From Syngnathus acus (Eukaryota; Chordata; Actinopteri; Syngnathiformes; Syngnathidae): DNA of 64,000 bases. The notes under the pieces were generated by a model. That model saw only the letters and a program-made list of their open reading frames with translations. It had not been told where the DNA came from and made no database searches. The DNA is taken from contig NC_051096.1 in assembly GCF_901709675.1 (NCBI RefSeq), forward strand, positions 8,459,001 to 8,523,000, in the 5' to 3' direction. The position numbers were made by a program, and so were the translations under genes. Shown here piece by piece: positions 31,287 to 41,617 of this stretch. How positions within the stretch are numbered: position 1 is the stretch's first letter; each line of letters opens with the position of its first letter.

Positions 31287-33113
31287 ATGGTAGCCATGTT
31301 GAAGCGAGTCAAGTCGTTCCAAATCGTTTTCACCGACACGAAGACTTTCTACTGCGGCGGGGACAGACTGTCGGGCCGTGTGGAATTGGAAGTCAACGAA
31401 GTGACACGCGTGTCTGCCGTCAAGATTCTCGGGTTGGGATCCGCCAAAGTGGAATATCCCAAAGGCACGCAGCGCTGTCGAGAGGAGGCTGAATATCTCC
31501 GATATGAAGCCCTTTTGCGCCTTCACGATCAACCGACAGGTACAAACATTAGCTGGACTTGATTTGGCCATCAAATAGTTCTTAAAAACCTCCACCACCA
31601 CCACCACAACAACAACGCTCCATCTGGATTTTGGGCGGAAAACAAACACGTTTTTATGATGGTTTGCATTCAATGCTCATCTCATCTACTTTTTCTTTCC
31701 AGACGCTGACGGTTCAGTTCTCTTGAGGCCAAACAACAAATACGAGTACAAGTTTGAATTTGAGCTCCCTCAACAGGGGTTAGTGTCATCTTTTTATGAC
31801 TTGCTAACGTGGCTATTAACTTGGACGAGATTTTACCAAGCTTCATTAAAACCTCATTATAAATGGATCCAAAATCGATCGATAGATAGATAGATAGATA
31901 TCAACCTATATAATGACGGTCTCACTGACCTAATGCAAAATCTGCACTTGTGTTGATACACATTTAATTGTACCTTCTGCCATCTAGTGGAAGAGCATTT
32001 GATTGTTCTCACCAGCAGCACTTGACATAGCAACTGACATTTCTGACCAATTAGGACCATTCCTGCAGTGCACATGATCACACTGAAGAGGTGTTCTAAC
32101 TAACGTTCGTGTACTTTCTGTTGTTACAGGAAGCTGGTGTCGTCTTACAAAGGCAAGTTTGGCTACGTCCACTACTATGTCAAGGCCAAGCTGGAGAGAC
32201 CGCAGCAGCCCGTCCTTGAGTGCAAGAAACACTTTGAGGTGGAAGAACCTCTGGATGTCAACACGCCAGACCTGCTGGTAGGTTGATTGAATCAAATGGC
32301 AATGGTTAGTGATTTTAAGCCCTAAGGTGTCTCCTCTGCAGTGCCCGACTGGCGGTATGAAAGAGAAGAAAGTCACCTGCATGTTCATCCCAGATGGCCA
32401 GGTGTCGCTCAACGCCAAAATTGACCGCCGCGGATTCTGTGAGGGCGAGGACATCTGCATCAACGCCAAGTTCGAGAACACGTGCTCGCGCATCGTGGTT
32501 CCCAAGGCGGCCATCATCGCCAAGCACACCTACCAGGCCAACGGCCGCACCAAAGTCTTCCGCCAGAAGCTGTCGTCGGTGCGAGGCAACCACATCATCT
32601 CTGGGATGTGCGACGCCTGGCAGGGCAAAACCATCCGGGTGCCCAAGATCAAACCGTCAAAGCTCGACTGCAACTTAATCCGCATGGAGTATGCATTAAT
32701 GGTAAGATTCGCTTTGGGGCCCCCCCCCATGAACCTTTTCAACACAGCGGGCGGGCCCTCAACTTCCCAATGTTGTCTCCGACCAGATTTATATCCACAT
32801 TCCCGGGAGCGAAAAGCTGATTCTGGAACTGCCCCTGGTGATCGGGACGCCCGGTCTGGGCAGCCGCAGCAGCAGCGTGAGCAGCCAGGACGGTTCGCTC
32901 AGCTGGGTGTCGCTCGCCATGCCCGAGCCCCCCAGCTACCGCGACGTCACTCGCGACGTCCACATGGATCAGCCGCTGACGCCGCTCCTGGATGACTTTG
33001 ATGGCGAAGACAGCCCCATCTTCATGAACCCGCCGGCGTTCTGTTTCCCGGCGGCGCCTCCGGTCTACACTGAGGTTGTCAAGTTTACTGCTACCGATGG
33101 TATGTGTGAATGA
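31287..33113 (+). CDS. txnip: Thioredoxin-interacting protein (alpha-arrestin)
   Basis: Coding exons: 31287-31539, 31703-31778, 32130-32277, 32342-32701, and 32787 to about 33099-33113; 384-387 aa (human 391). The start MVAMLKRVKSF aligns with human MVMFKKIKSF. The arrestin-N fold fills exons 1-3 and arrestin-C exon 4 onward. The segment KKVTCMFIPDG and the cysteine in HIISGMC (near residue 249) match human Cys247, the thioredoxin-bonding residue. Two PPxY motifs, PPSY and PPVY, recruit ITCH-type ubiquitin ligases. The protein inhibits thioredoxin and drives glucose-transporter endocytosis. The end is unclear: reading through gives ...ATDGMCE then stop at 33113. Using the good donor after 33099 and the acceptor before 33155 gives a stop at once, at 33157-33159. 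The 1:1 exon phases and promoter support a functional gene. Confidence 0.96.
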
Positions 33114-34074
33114 GAAGCTACCTCTTTTCTAACCGAAGGCTCCATCCTTTTCAGACTGAGGAGGAGTTCAACATCAACGCTCACATGCTGCCGGTGTGCT
33201 GAAGTGCCTTTTCTACAACTGTGGTCCAGCTCTCAGAGACTGTTGAACTGAGGCTGGTGGGAAAAGAGAAAGAAGCTCCCGAGCTGCGGAGGGCACGACA
33301 CGACAGGACAAGACACGGCAGTCACGTGCACTTGCGCTTGCCAACCGCGCAGGCGGGATGTTGCACTCGACATGTCGCTCGAGTTTTCCCTTCTGTGGGT
33401 GCTGAGAGCTGGCGGCTTCGAGGACGCGCGCTGAGCTCCAGCCACCCAATTCTGAATAAGCTGTCGTTTGCTTGGTTCTGGTGGTAGCCCCCAACAACCT
33501 GCTGTCCGATTGTGGCCAGGGTTTATTTGCCCACCCTGCTTTGTCATTCCACGGTCAGCAATAGACCATGTACCTGTTTGTTTGGCTCTTGGAATGGATT
33601 ACACTTGATGGTCCTTCCTGGATGCTGGTAGAACCTCATTGTTATTTCTCTTTGTTTTCTTGAACATATTCAGCCGTGTTTGCTTGAAGAGGGTTGTTCT
33701 TGAAGGTTGCACTTTGATCATACATTATGCTGTACTACTGCCTGAATCGCTTTTGATTTGAATCCAATATGGAATATTTAGCCGCTGTGTGGAACCTTAC
33801 ATTAGCTTAGCATAGCCACATGCACTTTTCTTAACCTGGCTGTGCCAAACAGGTTTTTAACATGCTATTGGTCGACAAGCCATAGTCAATGTTGGGATAG
33901 ATAATGTGTTGTTTCTACCGGGTTTTCTGTTGTCCTAGACAGCATTTCACTTCAAAGATTCTTGCTGTTTTGATTTACAGCTTCCTGTCTTCAGGACGCA
34001 AAAGACTGATTTGTAAAAAAAAAAAAAACGTTTGTAATGCATCTTTGATACATATTTTTTTGGTATGTTTTGAT

Positions 34075-34080
34075 AATAAA
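34075..34080 (+). terminator. txnip: txnip poly(A) signal
   Basis: AATAAA lies about 0.9 kb after the stop in an AT-rich 3' UTR and is the last canonical signal before the repeat block. A 3' UTR of about 1 kb is usual for txnip. Confidence 0.7.
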
Positions 34081-34199
34081 TTGTGAAAAATATTTGTCCA
34101 TGTGCATTGACTGATTTCATTTCTTGAGCACCAAATTACAACAGGTTCAAATATGTACTTTTGTATTTATTGATTCATTTATTTATTTTTTACCTCGTG

Positions 34200-35070
34200 T
34201 TGTGTACCTATTGAAGAGTCCATGAGGTATACCTAATAACAGGCCACTTCATTAGGGAAAAAGCAAAAGTGAAAAGTGGTTCTGTGATGTCACTTGGACA
34301 TGCCATTTTCAAGTGTCCCTAATAACAGGCCACTTTATTAGGGAAATATCACGGTCAAAGGTCACAGGTGTCAAGCTCTAGTCCTCGGGGCCGCGTTCCA
34401 ACATGTTTTCCAAGTGACCCTCGTTAAACACACCTGCGTGAAAAGATTTTGCTCATTTTCACGTTCTGCAGGAGCTAAAACTTTTCCCGCAGGTGCACTT
34501 AACGAGGGAATCACACGGACACTCCATTAGGTACACCGCCATTTTCAAGTGGACCTAATAACAGGCCATTTTATGGGGGAAATATCACGGTCAAAGGTCA
34601 CAGGTGTCAAGCTCTAGTCCCCGGGGCCGCGTTCCAACATGTTTTCCAAGTGACCCTCGTTAAGCGCACCTGCGTGAAAAGATTTTGCTCATTTTCACGT
34701 TCTGCAGGAGCTAAAACTTTTCCCACAGGTGCACTTAACGAGGGAATCACACGGACACTCCATTAGGTACACCGCCATTTTCAAGTGGACCTAATAACAG
34801 GCCATTTTATGGGGGAAATATCACGGTCAAAGGTCACAGGTGTCAAGCTCTAGTCCCGGGGCCGCGTTCCAACATGTTTTCCAAGTGACCCTCGTTAAGC
34901 GCACCTGCGTGAAAGGTTTTAGCTCCTTTCACGTTCTGCAGGAGCTAAAACTTTTCCCGCAGGTGCACTTAACGAGGGAATCACACGGACACTCCATTAG
35001 GTACACCGCCATTTTCAAGTGGACCTAATAACAGGCCACTTTATTAGGCAAATATCATGGTCAAAGGTCA
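34200..35070. repeat. Tandem array of truncated hAT-like units with Tc1-like spacer
   Basis: Units starting CAGGTGTCAAGCTCTAGTCC begin at 34365, 34601 and 34837, with the next at 35071: a period of 234-236 bp. Each unit has the left half and foldback core of a palindromic MITE (CCTCGTTAA...TTAACGAGG), then a spacer with ATTAGGTACACC and CCTAATAACAGGCCA. The spacer resembles the 'ggtacacctaataaagtggcc' end of fish Tc1 elements. Copies are over 90% alike. Confidence 0.85.
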
Positions 35071-35270
35071 CAGGTGTCAAGCTCTAGTCCTCAGGGCCAC
35101 GTTCCAATATGTTTTCCAAGTGACCCTCGTTAAGCGCACCTGCGTGAAAAGTTTTAGCTCCTTTCACGCGCTGCAGGAGCTAAAACTTTTCACGCAGGTG
35201 CGCTTAACGAGGGTCACTTGGAAAACATATTGGAACGCGGCCCCTCGAGGACTGGAAGTCCACACCCCTG
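35071..35270. repeat. Full-length palindromic hAT-like MITE at the array end
   Basis: The 200-bp element is a near-perfect inverted repeat. The left arm runs from CAGGTGTCAAGCTCTAGTCC to a central foldback at about 35155-35195, and the right arm ends with GAGGACTGGAAGTCCACACCCCTG. No matching target-site duplication is visible. It carries the complete right terminus that the three preceding tandem copies lack. Confidence 0.8.
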
Positions 35271-35279
35271 GTTTAAGTG

Positions 35280-35660
35280 AAAAGTGCCACAACCGCCCGC
35301 CCTCACCCCCACCTCCTGATTGGCTGTTGGTTCTGTGACGTCACATGGACACTCCATTAGGTACACGGCTATTTCCAGGTGTACCTAGGTCACCTGGACA
35401 CTAGACGGTGCCACACCCGCCCGCCCTCACCCCCACCTCCTGATTGGCTGTTGGATCTGTGACGTCACTTGGACACTCATTAGGTACACCGCCATTTTCA
35501 GGTGTACCTACGTCACTTGGACACTCCCTCAGGTGCCACACCCGCCCCCACCTCCTGATTGGCTGTTGGATCTGTGGTGACACTTGGACACTCCATTAGG
35601 TACACCGCCATTATCAGGTGTACCTAATAACAAGCCACTTTATGAGGGAAAAAGCTGAAC
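35280..35660. repeat. About 118-bp tandem repeat with Tc1-like ends
   Basis: Three imperfect copies share CCACCTCCTGATTGGCTGTTGG (near 35308, 35430 and 35547), followed by ACTTGGACACTCCATTAGG and TACACCGCCATT. The units contain an ATTGG and, in two copies, a TGACGTCAC palindrome. They share the spacer found in the preceding 236-bp array. Confidence 0.85.
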
Positions 35661-35832
35661 TGAAAGTGAAAAGTGCCACACCCGCCCGCCCTCACCAAAT
35701 CTGGTCACCCGAGCTAAAGTCACTGGTTACTTTGCAACAGAGATGAGCCACACAGTCTGTCTCTACTTATAAATTCTGCAGGTATTCATTTCAGGCTCGA
35801 ATGAGCAATTGTGATCCTGTCATCATTTAGGG

Positions 35833-36020
35833 CAGTGGTGTCAAACTCATTTTTTTCACAGGCCGCATTGTAGTCATACAAACAAACTGACAACTTGTTT
35901 TCAAATCAGACGAGTAAAAACTGGTCAAATATTTAAAAGAAAATGATATATTATCGAAAGTGAAGACAATTTGCAATTCTAGTAATGACACACGAATTCG
36001 GGCCTCGAGTTTGACACCTG
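35833..36020. repeat. hAT-like MITE, second family
   Basis: Terminal inverted repeats CAGTGGTGTCAAACTCAT and, at the right, GGGCCTCGAGTTTGACACCTG enclose AT-rich DNA. The arrangement matches the common teleost 'gtgtcaaactca...gagtttgacacc' non-autonomous hAT elements. No clean 8-bp target duplication was found. Confidence 0.7.
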
Positions 36021-36229
36021 TGTTCTAATGGAAGGACTGATCACAAGAAATGTTTTTCTTCCTATCAAGAAGGCCAGGTCACACACCAGAAAAATGTCAA
36101 AGATGTTTTATTTGCGATTTACAAAGCAATGTCATAGTTCCAACGCTCTCTTCACTTCCATCATGGCTGCTACAAAATAAAAGGAGGTACATCAGAACGA
36201 CACAAAACAGATCCAAGTTTAAAGAGGAT

Positions 36230-36355
36230 GGATGTTCCCAACAAGTCAACTCAGCAAACTGCTGTAGAAGCCCATGGGGATGGATTCTGATTTCTGGTCA
36301 AGTCCACAGCAAGTCAGGCACGAAATTACCTGAAAGCCTTGGTATATGACCAAAC
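36230..36355 (-). ncRNA. Box H/ACA snoRNA candidate D (intron 6)
   Basis: The minus strand contains a hinge-like AAATCA and a 3' segment closing TCCC...GGGA, followed by ACA (plus 36233-36235) and three terminal bases. The 5' half is less clear. The position, one segment alone in a short intron between good splice sites, supports the call more than the motifs do. Confidence 0.45.
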
Positions 36356-36487
36356 AGTGAGAGGGAGGACATGACTTACATTTCGAGTGCTTCTGGAACA
36401 AGCATATCAGTCACCTGTGAGACAAAAAGCCATCATTGTACATTTGGGGTAATGATTTGCTTTTTCTCATGATCAAGTTGAGGTGGC

Positions 36488-36628
36488 GCTTGTTTCATAC
36501 AGAATACCAGGACTCTGAACACATAAGTGAGGAGCCCAACGATGACTGATGACTTGCTCTAGCACTTCATTTATTAACATGCCTGCTGATGAAGCAGCAG
36601 GATGCAGACACCAATGTGCTGCTACTGG
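36488..36628 (-). ncRNA. Box H/ACA snoRNA candidate C (intron 5)
   Basis: On the minus strand the 5' half has the perfect hairpin CCTGCTG-loop-CAGCAGG. The H box AGAGCA (plus 36555-36560) follows. The 3' hairpin closes with TCATCAG against CTGTATGA (one bulge), and then ACA (plus 36491-36493) stands three bases from the end. It is a diverged paralogue of candidate B, so an ancestral snoRNA-plus-exon unit has probably been duplicated. Confidence 0.65.
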
Positions 36629-36967
36629 GGATAGGAAATTCATCAATTGTGTAACATCTTAGATATTGGATACATTTTATGCATGCTCATTTTAAGCACT
36701 GTTCACCTCAATACTTTTTTTTTTTAATCAAATCAGAAGTGTCTTTAATGCCAAGAACTGCAAAAAGACAAACCGTGGTGGCACTGATGCAAATTCTTTC
36801 CGTCTCTGCTTGGATGTTACGGACAGATTCAGCTTGGCCTCAGTGCAACCTGAAGGATTGACAATTGAAACAGACTGTACTTGATCGTTTTTTTTTTTCA
36901 TTTCTACATCCTCAAATGATGACACATAGGGTAGAATGCCAAACGACCAAAGTATTCCATTCCAAAA

Positions 36968-37112
36968 CGATGTGTCAGCAGTTCTACCAAGACTCCACGC
37001 ACACGCAGCCAGGAGACCAACGATGCTATGTGCTGACTTTGCTCTTGCACTGACTTTTGAACAAACCTGCTGATGGTACAACAGGCTGCAGATACCGCAC
37101 AGTGCTACTGTT
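36968..37112 (-). ncRNA. Box H/ACA snoRNA candidate B (intron 4)
   Basis: On the minus strand the H box AGAGCA (plus 37040-37045) is followed by GTCAGCA, which pairs perfectly with TGCTGAC. ACA (plus 36971-36973) comes directly after, three bases from the predicted end. The 5' hairpin carries paired AGCCTG/CAGGTT-type arms around ATCAGCAGG. It is clearly homologous to candidate C in the next intron, with the same H box and the shared CATCGTTGG...CTCCT core. Confidence 0.7.
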
Positions 37113-37376
37113 CATTCATTTCGACACAAGCCTTCAATAGGTGTGCGTGTGATCACAATAGCTGCAAGTACGTGTTTAACTGAAGCTCATAGGTATCGAG
37201 TCATTTTGAATGCAAATACCATTTATATTTTCCACAAGTACATGATGTTGTTGCGCGTTACGTCGGCGGTCCAAGCTTCAGAGCGGACTCCTGTAAGAGA
37301 GAAGAGAAGGTTCAATGTCACGCTGATGCCACACTAAACCCAAAAATAAATAAATAAATGAAAGAAAGGTCACCAC

Positions 37377-37446
37377 GTCTTTCAGAAAGGCAATTGTCAC
37401 TCATAATTCAGAGCAGTTGAACATATTTAGCCAATCATCATAAACT
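37377..37446 (-). ncRNA. Box C/D snoRNA candidate (intron 3)
   Basis: The minus strand shows a perfect C box ATGATGA (plus 37435-37441) and a D box CTGA (plus 37382-37385), with an internal CTGA and ATGAGTGA as likely D' and C'. The span of about 70 nt is normal for the class. The terminal stem is weak. The guide segment upstream of D' was not matched to rRNA. Confidence 0.45.
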
Positions 37447-37573
37447 GTCTCGTGGACAAAATACAAGCCGACGCGGATAACTTACCCAGCTGGCTCGGTG
37501 TCCCCCTCGGTACCCTACGCAATGGAAAATGGATTCAATTAAGATAGAAAGACAAAACATGACAATGTGTAGC

Positions 37574-37720
37574 AAGTGTCATTTCTCATAAGTAACACTA
37601 CAGCAGAGAGTTTGACTGCAGCGGGTTGCAAAAGAATTGGTTGGTCTTTGCACTGCAATAGCTGATGGTCCACCACACAGGACCCAAGCGCTTGCTGTGC
37701 CAAACAAACGCATGGCCAGT
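37574..37720 (-). ncRNA. Box H/ACA snoRNA candidate A (intron 2)
   Basis: On the minus strand a hinge fitting ANANNA, AGACCA (plus 37642-37647), separates a 5' hairpin-forming segment from a 3' segment ending ...AAATGACACTT. This places ACA (plus 37577-37579) three bases from the predicted end. The closing stem is AT-rich with one bulge. This is the weakest of the four H/ACA candidates, and its 5' end is approximate. Confidence 0.4.
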
Positions 37721-38478
37721 TGAAAAGGGAAGTGCTGACTTGATTTGAAAGACATAAGCAGCATAAGCAGCATAAGCAGCACTCACCTCATTTCAGGCAG
37801 GGCTCCACAGCCGGTTGGAGAAGCAACATCACCCCATTCTGCAAGGGAATCTCACAGTCAGGTTTTGGTCAACATACCATCGACCCAGTTTTGAGAAAGG
37901 CTTTTCATGCAAACGATCGACACAACTTAGAACATGCGGGCCGCCAGAACAGTCATGTAACAGGCCTCATTGACACCAGGCTGCAATCACGAGTGCAGAG
38001 GTGAAAGCAAAACCTGATCATATAATGTGGCCACAACTGTCATGGGAAAAAGCCACTTAACAGGACCATCCCCATCCACAAATTTGAACGTGCGGCAGTA
38101 GAGCCGGATGAGCAAGAACCACAGGCGCGCATGCGCACAAGGCCCTTCCGCTCTACTAGTTCGGCAATCGGAAAATAATCACACAGAAACAAAACTTTAA
38201 CGTCACATATGTTCAATGTTGTATCTAGGAAATCGACTCAAAAACTACAACCGTCTACAAATTGAGGTTAAACGCCGCGTTGGACTCGACCTAGCTGCTA
38301 GCTAGCGTTCCTGCGATATTCCAAACAAAACGCATGCATCGCATACAAATGATACTTCGATCATCCACTGTACGATCTTTTCTGCCTTCATAAAACAAAT
38401 GAATGAAATGAGTGCGTTGGTACCTCACCTTAAGGGAACTCGCTCACCCTCGACCAGCATCAAAGCGCAGCGCTGAAT

Positions 38479-38514
38479 GGAAGGGACGATTGACCGCGCT
38501 GCCAATGGTTTTAT
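38479..38514 (-). promoter_or_regulatory. TATA box and 5'TOP-like start of the snoRNA host gene
   Basis: Read on the minus strand, TATAAA (plus 38509-38514) precedes the pyrimidine tract CCCTTCC (plus 38479-38485) by a normal start-site distance, and CCATTGG sits between them. A C-start within a pyrimidine tract is the 5'TOP signature of translation-machinery and snoRNA host genes. A palindromic NRF1-like GCGCATGCGCA at 38127-38137 lies in intron 1 and could mark a second start. Confidence 0.6.
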
Positions 38515-38599
38515 ACTAAGCGTTGCGACAATTCTAAGTACTTTACGTTAAATACGCGCTCGTCATTTTTTTTAATCTGAAAAAAAAAAAAAAAATCGC

Positions 38600-38785
38600 A
38601 TATCATTTCCATCTATCCATTTTCTGTACCGACCGCTTGTCCCCACGGGGGCCGCGAGCGTGTTGCTTTAAAATGCATTTTTAAATGACAGACACCATCA
38701 CATGCGGGAATCGAACTCATGGTGCCTGCACACGTGACAGGCGAGTGGACCACTGACTACACTACACCATCGGCCATTCCACTTC
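38600..38785 (-). mobile_element. tRNA-derived SINE
   Basis: Read on the minus strand, a tRNA-like head has an A-box-like TGGTGTAGTGTAGTCAGTGG and a B box GAGTTCGATTCCC, spaced as in tRNAs, near 38700-38780. It is followed by a tail containing the widespread fish motif ACAAGCGGT...AGAAAATGGATAGATGG at 38610-38660. No tRNA cloverleaf is intact, so it is a SINE rather than a tRNA gene. It sits in the short gap between the snoRNA host and chtop. Confidence 0.7.
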
Positions 38786-39566
38786 GCAATGCATCTACGT
38801 GTGTATATTGTTTCATTTACATGATTTTAAATCGCGTGTAAGTGTCTGCAATAATTGTTCTTACACCATTTGGCAACTCATTTAGTTTGTACCGATATGG
38901 TACAATATATACACACAAAGCCATTTGCAGAATCATTTCGAGCTGTAATAAAGGTAAGCTTTTTGTTTTTATTTTCACTTTGTAAAATGAGTCATTGCTG
39001 AGCTTTCAGCGTTTTGAAATGCTGCTGAAAATACGAGTTAATGCCTACTTGCTGCAGAAATGGTGACGGGCCAAATGGTCTCCGCCCTCCCGGAACCATT
39101 CACCCATGGCTTCTTAAAAACTGCTCGGGTTTAGGCTTTCTTTTGACCTACTAATTTATGCACCAGCGCCAACAAAAACGCCTTGGAAGACTAAATTCTG
39201 GGTGTAAAGAAACATTTGCAATGGCAGAAACAAAGTCAAAAGGTGACTCAAACAATGACAAAACAGGTTAACACACGTATAGACCCTGGTATTAAAAGGA
39301 AATAGGAAAACAACTGGGTTCTTCAAGATTTATAAAAGTCCGTTCATATTGTTGAGTATAATTAAAATGGGTTTCATAGCAACAGCTGTAGAAATAACAT
39401 GTGGACGAAAGCACATTCAGTGTTAGCAATTTTCTGCTCGTCCAAAGACTCCCGGACCGTTTACGGCGGCGCTCTCATCAAACCCATTTTCTGAGAACAA
39501 GTCATCGACACTACACAGTATGTGTTAAAGGAGCTGTACAGTTCTTGCAGTAACTCGAGTCCAGTG

Positions 39567-41617
39567 TCACTCCATACTATCTGGGTCAGCCTGGGCCATG
39601 TAGGCATCCAGTTCAGCATCTAGGTGACCTTTGGTCTTTGACATGTAAGCATCCAGCTGGTTGTCCAGTTGCTCGCGGGTCACCGACGGTCGGCCGACAC
39701 CTCTGCCGCGGCCGCGTCTGCCGGCGTAACCGCCGCCGCCGCGCCCACGAAGACCACCGCGACCTGTCCGCAAAACAAAGCGTCAATAGTGAGCGGCGGC
39801 AAGAAAACATTTGAGCCAAGCGGCACCCGACGACTTACCCCTGGCTATCCCTCCACGGGGCGCTCCTCTCCCCATAGCTCCCCCTCGGCCAGGAACCCCC
39901 GCACGCTGGCGGCCCCCTCGACGCATGGCCACGCGGCCGGCGGAGCCCCGGCCTCGCATGGGGAAACCAGGAGCCATTCGCTTTCCTAAATTTCACAACA
40001 ACAAAAAGTCAGATTGAAATCGCCATCTGAAATGGGCGTGAGACTGGCACCTCTCAGGGAAAGAGCGCCTCTCATCATTCCTCCTCTGCCTCTTCCGCGA
40101 AGTCCTCTGGTCATCCCACGCATTGCTCCTCTAACGCCGACGGCACCTCCCCGCATTCCCATGCCAACGGGCCGCCCCAACCTGGCTTGGATGTTGCTCT
40201 TCCCCAGTCGTTGCTTCAGGCTCTGACAAATGACGTCAAATGCGGTTCAAACAAGTAGCACGCGACAAGCTGGTCCCAACTCAGGGTTTGCAGATCCGAT
40301 TGAGGCTCCAACAGATGCCGCCACTTAGATGTGAGCGTTTGCTCACTCGTGTGCTTCTTTTCCTGCAGGTGCTAGAAACACGTTACCTGTTTGTGACTCA
40401 AAGCAGCTTGCACCGAGGGCCGATTCTCCATCTGCTGGGCCAGCCGACGATTGCGCGCACTGGCCATATGCTGCTGTTGCATGGTGGCTCGAATGCTAAC
40501 CGCTGTGGGCTGCTTGTTCTTCAGCATGTTAGTGAAGCTTTAGAAGGTGGGAGGGAAAAAAGGAAGTAAAAGACGAGGACAAGGGGACACAGAAGTGGAG
40601 GAAGCGGCCTTTCCACACCAAGTCATTTCTCAAGTCATGGATGCGGCCACACTTACTCTCGTGGCTCTTATGTTATTTAGATTCCATTTGCCATCACTCG
40701 TTTGTTTCTCTCTTGAAAATATCAATTCTTTGTTTTCCAAACCAAGCATAAGAAGCACAAGATACAGAGAGAGAGAGAGAGAGAGTGAGAGTTAGAGAGA
40801 AGAGAGTGAGAGAAAGCTTTGATTTGATTTTAAGAAAAGAATAGAGACAAGAGAAAGCCGTACAGATGCCACTTACTGGCCTCGAGCCGACTGGCTCATT
40901 AGATCATCCTGCGGTAGCAGAGGCCACGGGCTACGTTTGGTTACTCGGCCTCTTACAGCAAGGACCGTGACAAGGACGACACGCAGCCAGCGGCCGAGGC
41001 TGCTGCTGCTGCTGTGTCACGTCCAGGCTAGGACCGAGTACCTGAACTTGTATAGGAGGAGAGAAAAGAGGAAACAAGAAAGGTGCTTAACTTCAGCTGG
41101 TTTGAAAGAGATTGAGAGAAACTTTTGGGATCTTTGCCACATCTCGACTCCTCTCCGTTGAGTGTACCTCGTGTATACAACAGGGAGTACGAGTGCCATG
41201 GAAGTTTCAGGACAGCGGTCCGGTCCATCTAGCAATTATGACCAACTTGATCGCCTTTTGTGCACTGCTCACGCGTAGCATTTGGCCTGGGCAAGCACAC
41301 GTAGTGCCTGGCAACGTTCTTATTTCAGCTCATGCTTCCCAAAATATTCACAGGTCCAACCAAGCTGAGTGAGCAGTGCACACACAAGGATCATTCAAAA
41401 TGGCATCCATTTGGGGCCAGGTCCCAGACAGTGGGTGGCCTTCTTCGGCGAGCACAAGGACCTTCAAACACCAAGGACGGCCTTTGATTCTGGCGTTAAA
41501 CTTCCGATAAGGTGCATGGCGCCTCACCGCTCGTTCAGGGACACTTTGGTGGTGCTCTTCAGGACAACTTTTTGAGAAGATGCAGCACTCATTTTGACTG
41601 AATTCTGTTGAAAACTC
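39567..41617 (-). CDS. chtop: Chromatin target of PRMT1 (TREX-associated RGG protein)
   Basis: Minus-strand exons: 41617-41528 (ATG at 41592), 40537-40387, 40222-40051, 39985-39839 and 39763-39567; 243 aa (human 248). All phases agree. A non-coding first exon probably ends at 41944. The N-terminus [23 protein letters not shown] and the C-terminus [25 protein letters not shown] are family hallmarks. The middle (residues about 90-195) is a GAR/RGG region that is arginine-methylated by PRMT1/PRMT5 and binds RNA and NXF1. The protein works in the nucleus in TREX-dependent mRNA export and recruits the 5FMC complex to chromatin. Intron 2 (40538-41527) is the longest in the coding part and contains an (AG)n tract near 40768-40808. 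It shares its promoter with snapin. Confidence 0.97.

Larger units (their letters stand above)
36090..38485 (-). ncRNA. Candidate multi-exon snoRNA host gene (non-coding)
   Basis: On the minus strand seven exons can be laid out with good splice signals: about 38485-38429, 37838-37787 (52 nt), 37514-37486 (29 nt), 37290-37262 (29 nt), 36849-36821 (29 nt), 36414-36380 (35 nt) and 36169 to about 36090. The last contains AATAAA (plus 36107-36112). No conserved reading frame exists; the longest ORF in the exons is a few residues. Introns 2-6 each hold one snoRNA-like segment, listed separately. The 5' end shows a TATA box followed about 28 bp later by a pyrimidine start tract, the 5'TOP design usual for snoRNA hosts. 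Exon 1 could also end about 20 bp earlier at another GGTGAG. I do not recognise a named orthologue. Confidence 0.7.

Noticed and set aside
38690-38780. Possible tRNA gene on the minus strand
   Set aside because: A and B boxes are present but the acceptor and anticodon stems do not pair well and a SINE tail follows, so it is called a tRNA-derived SINE.
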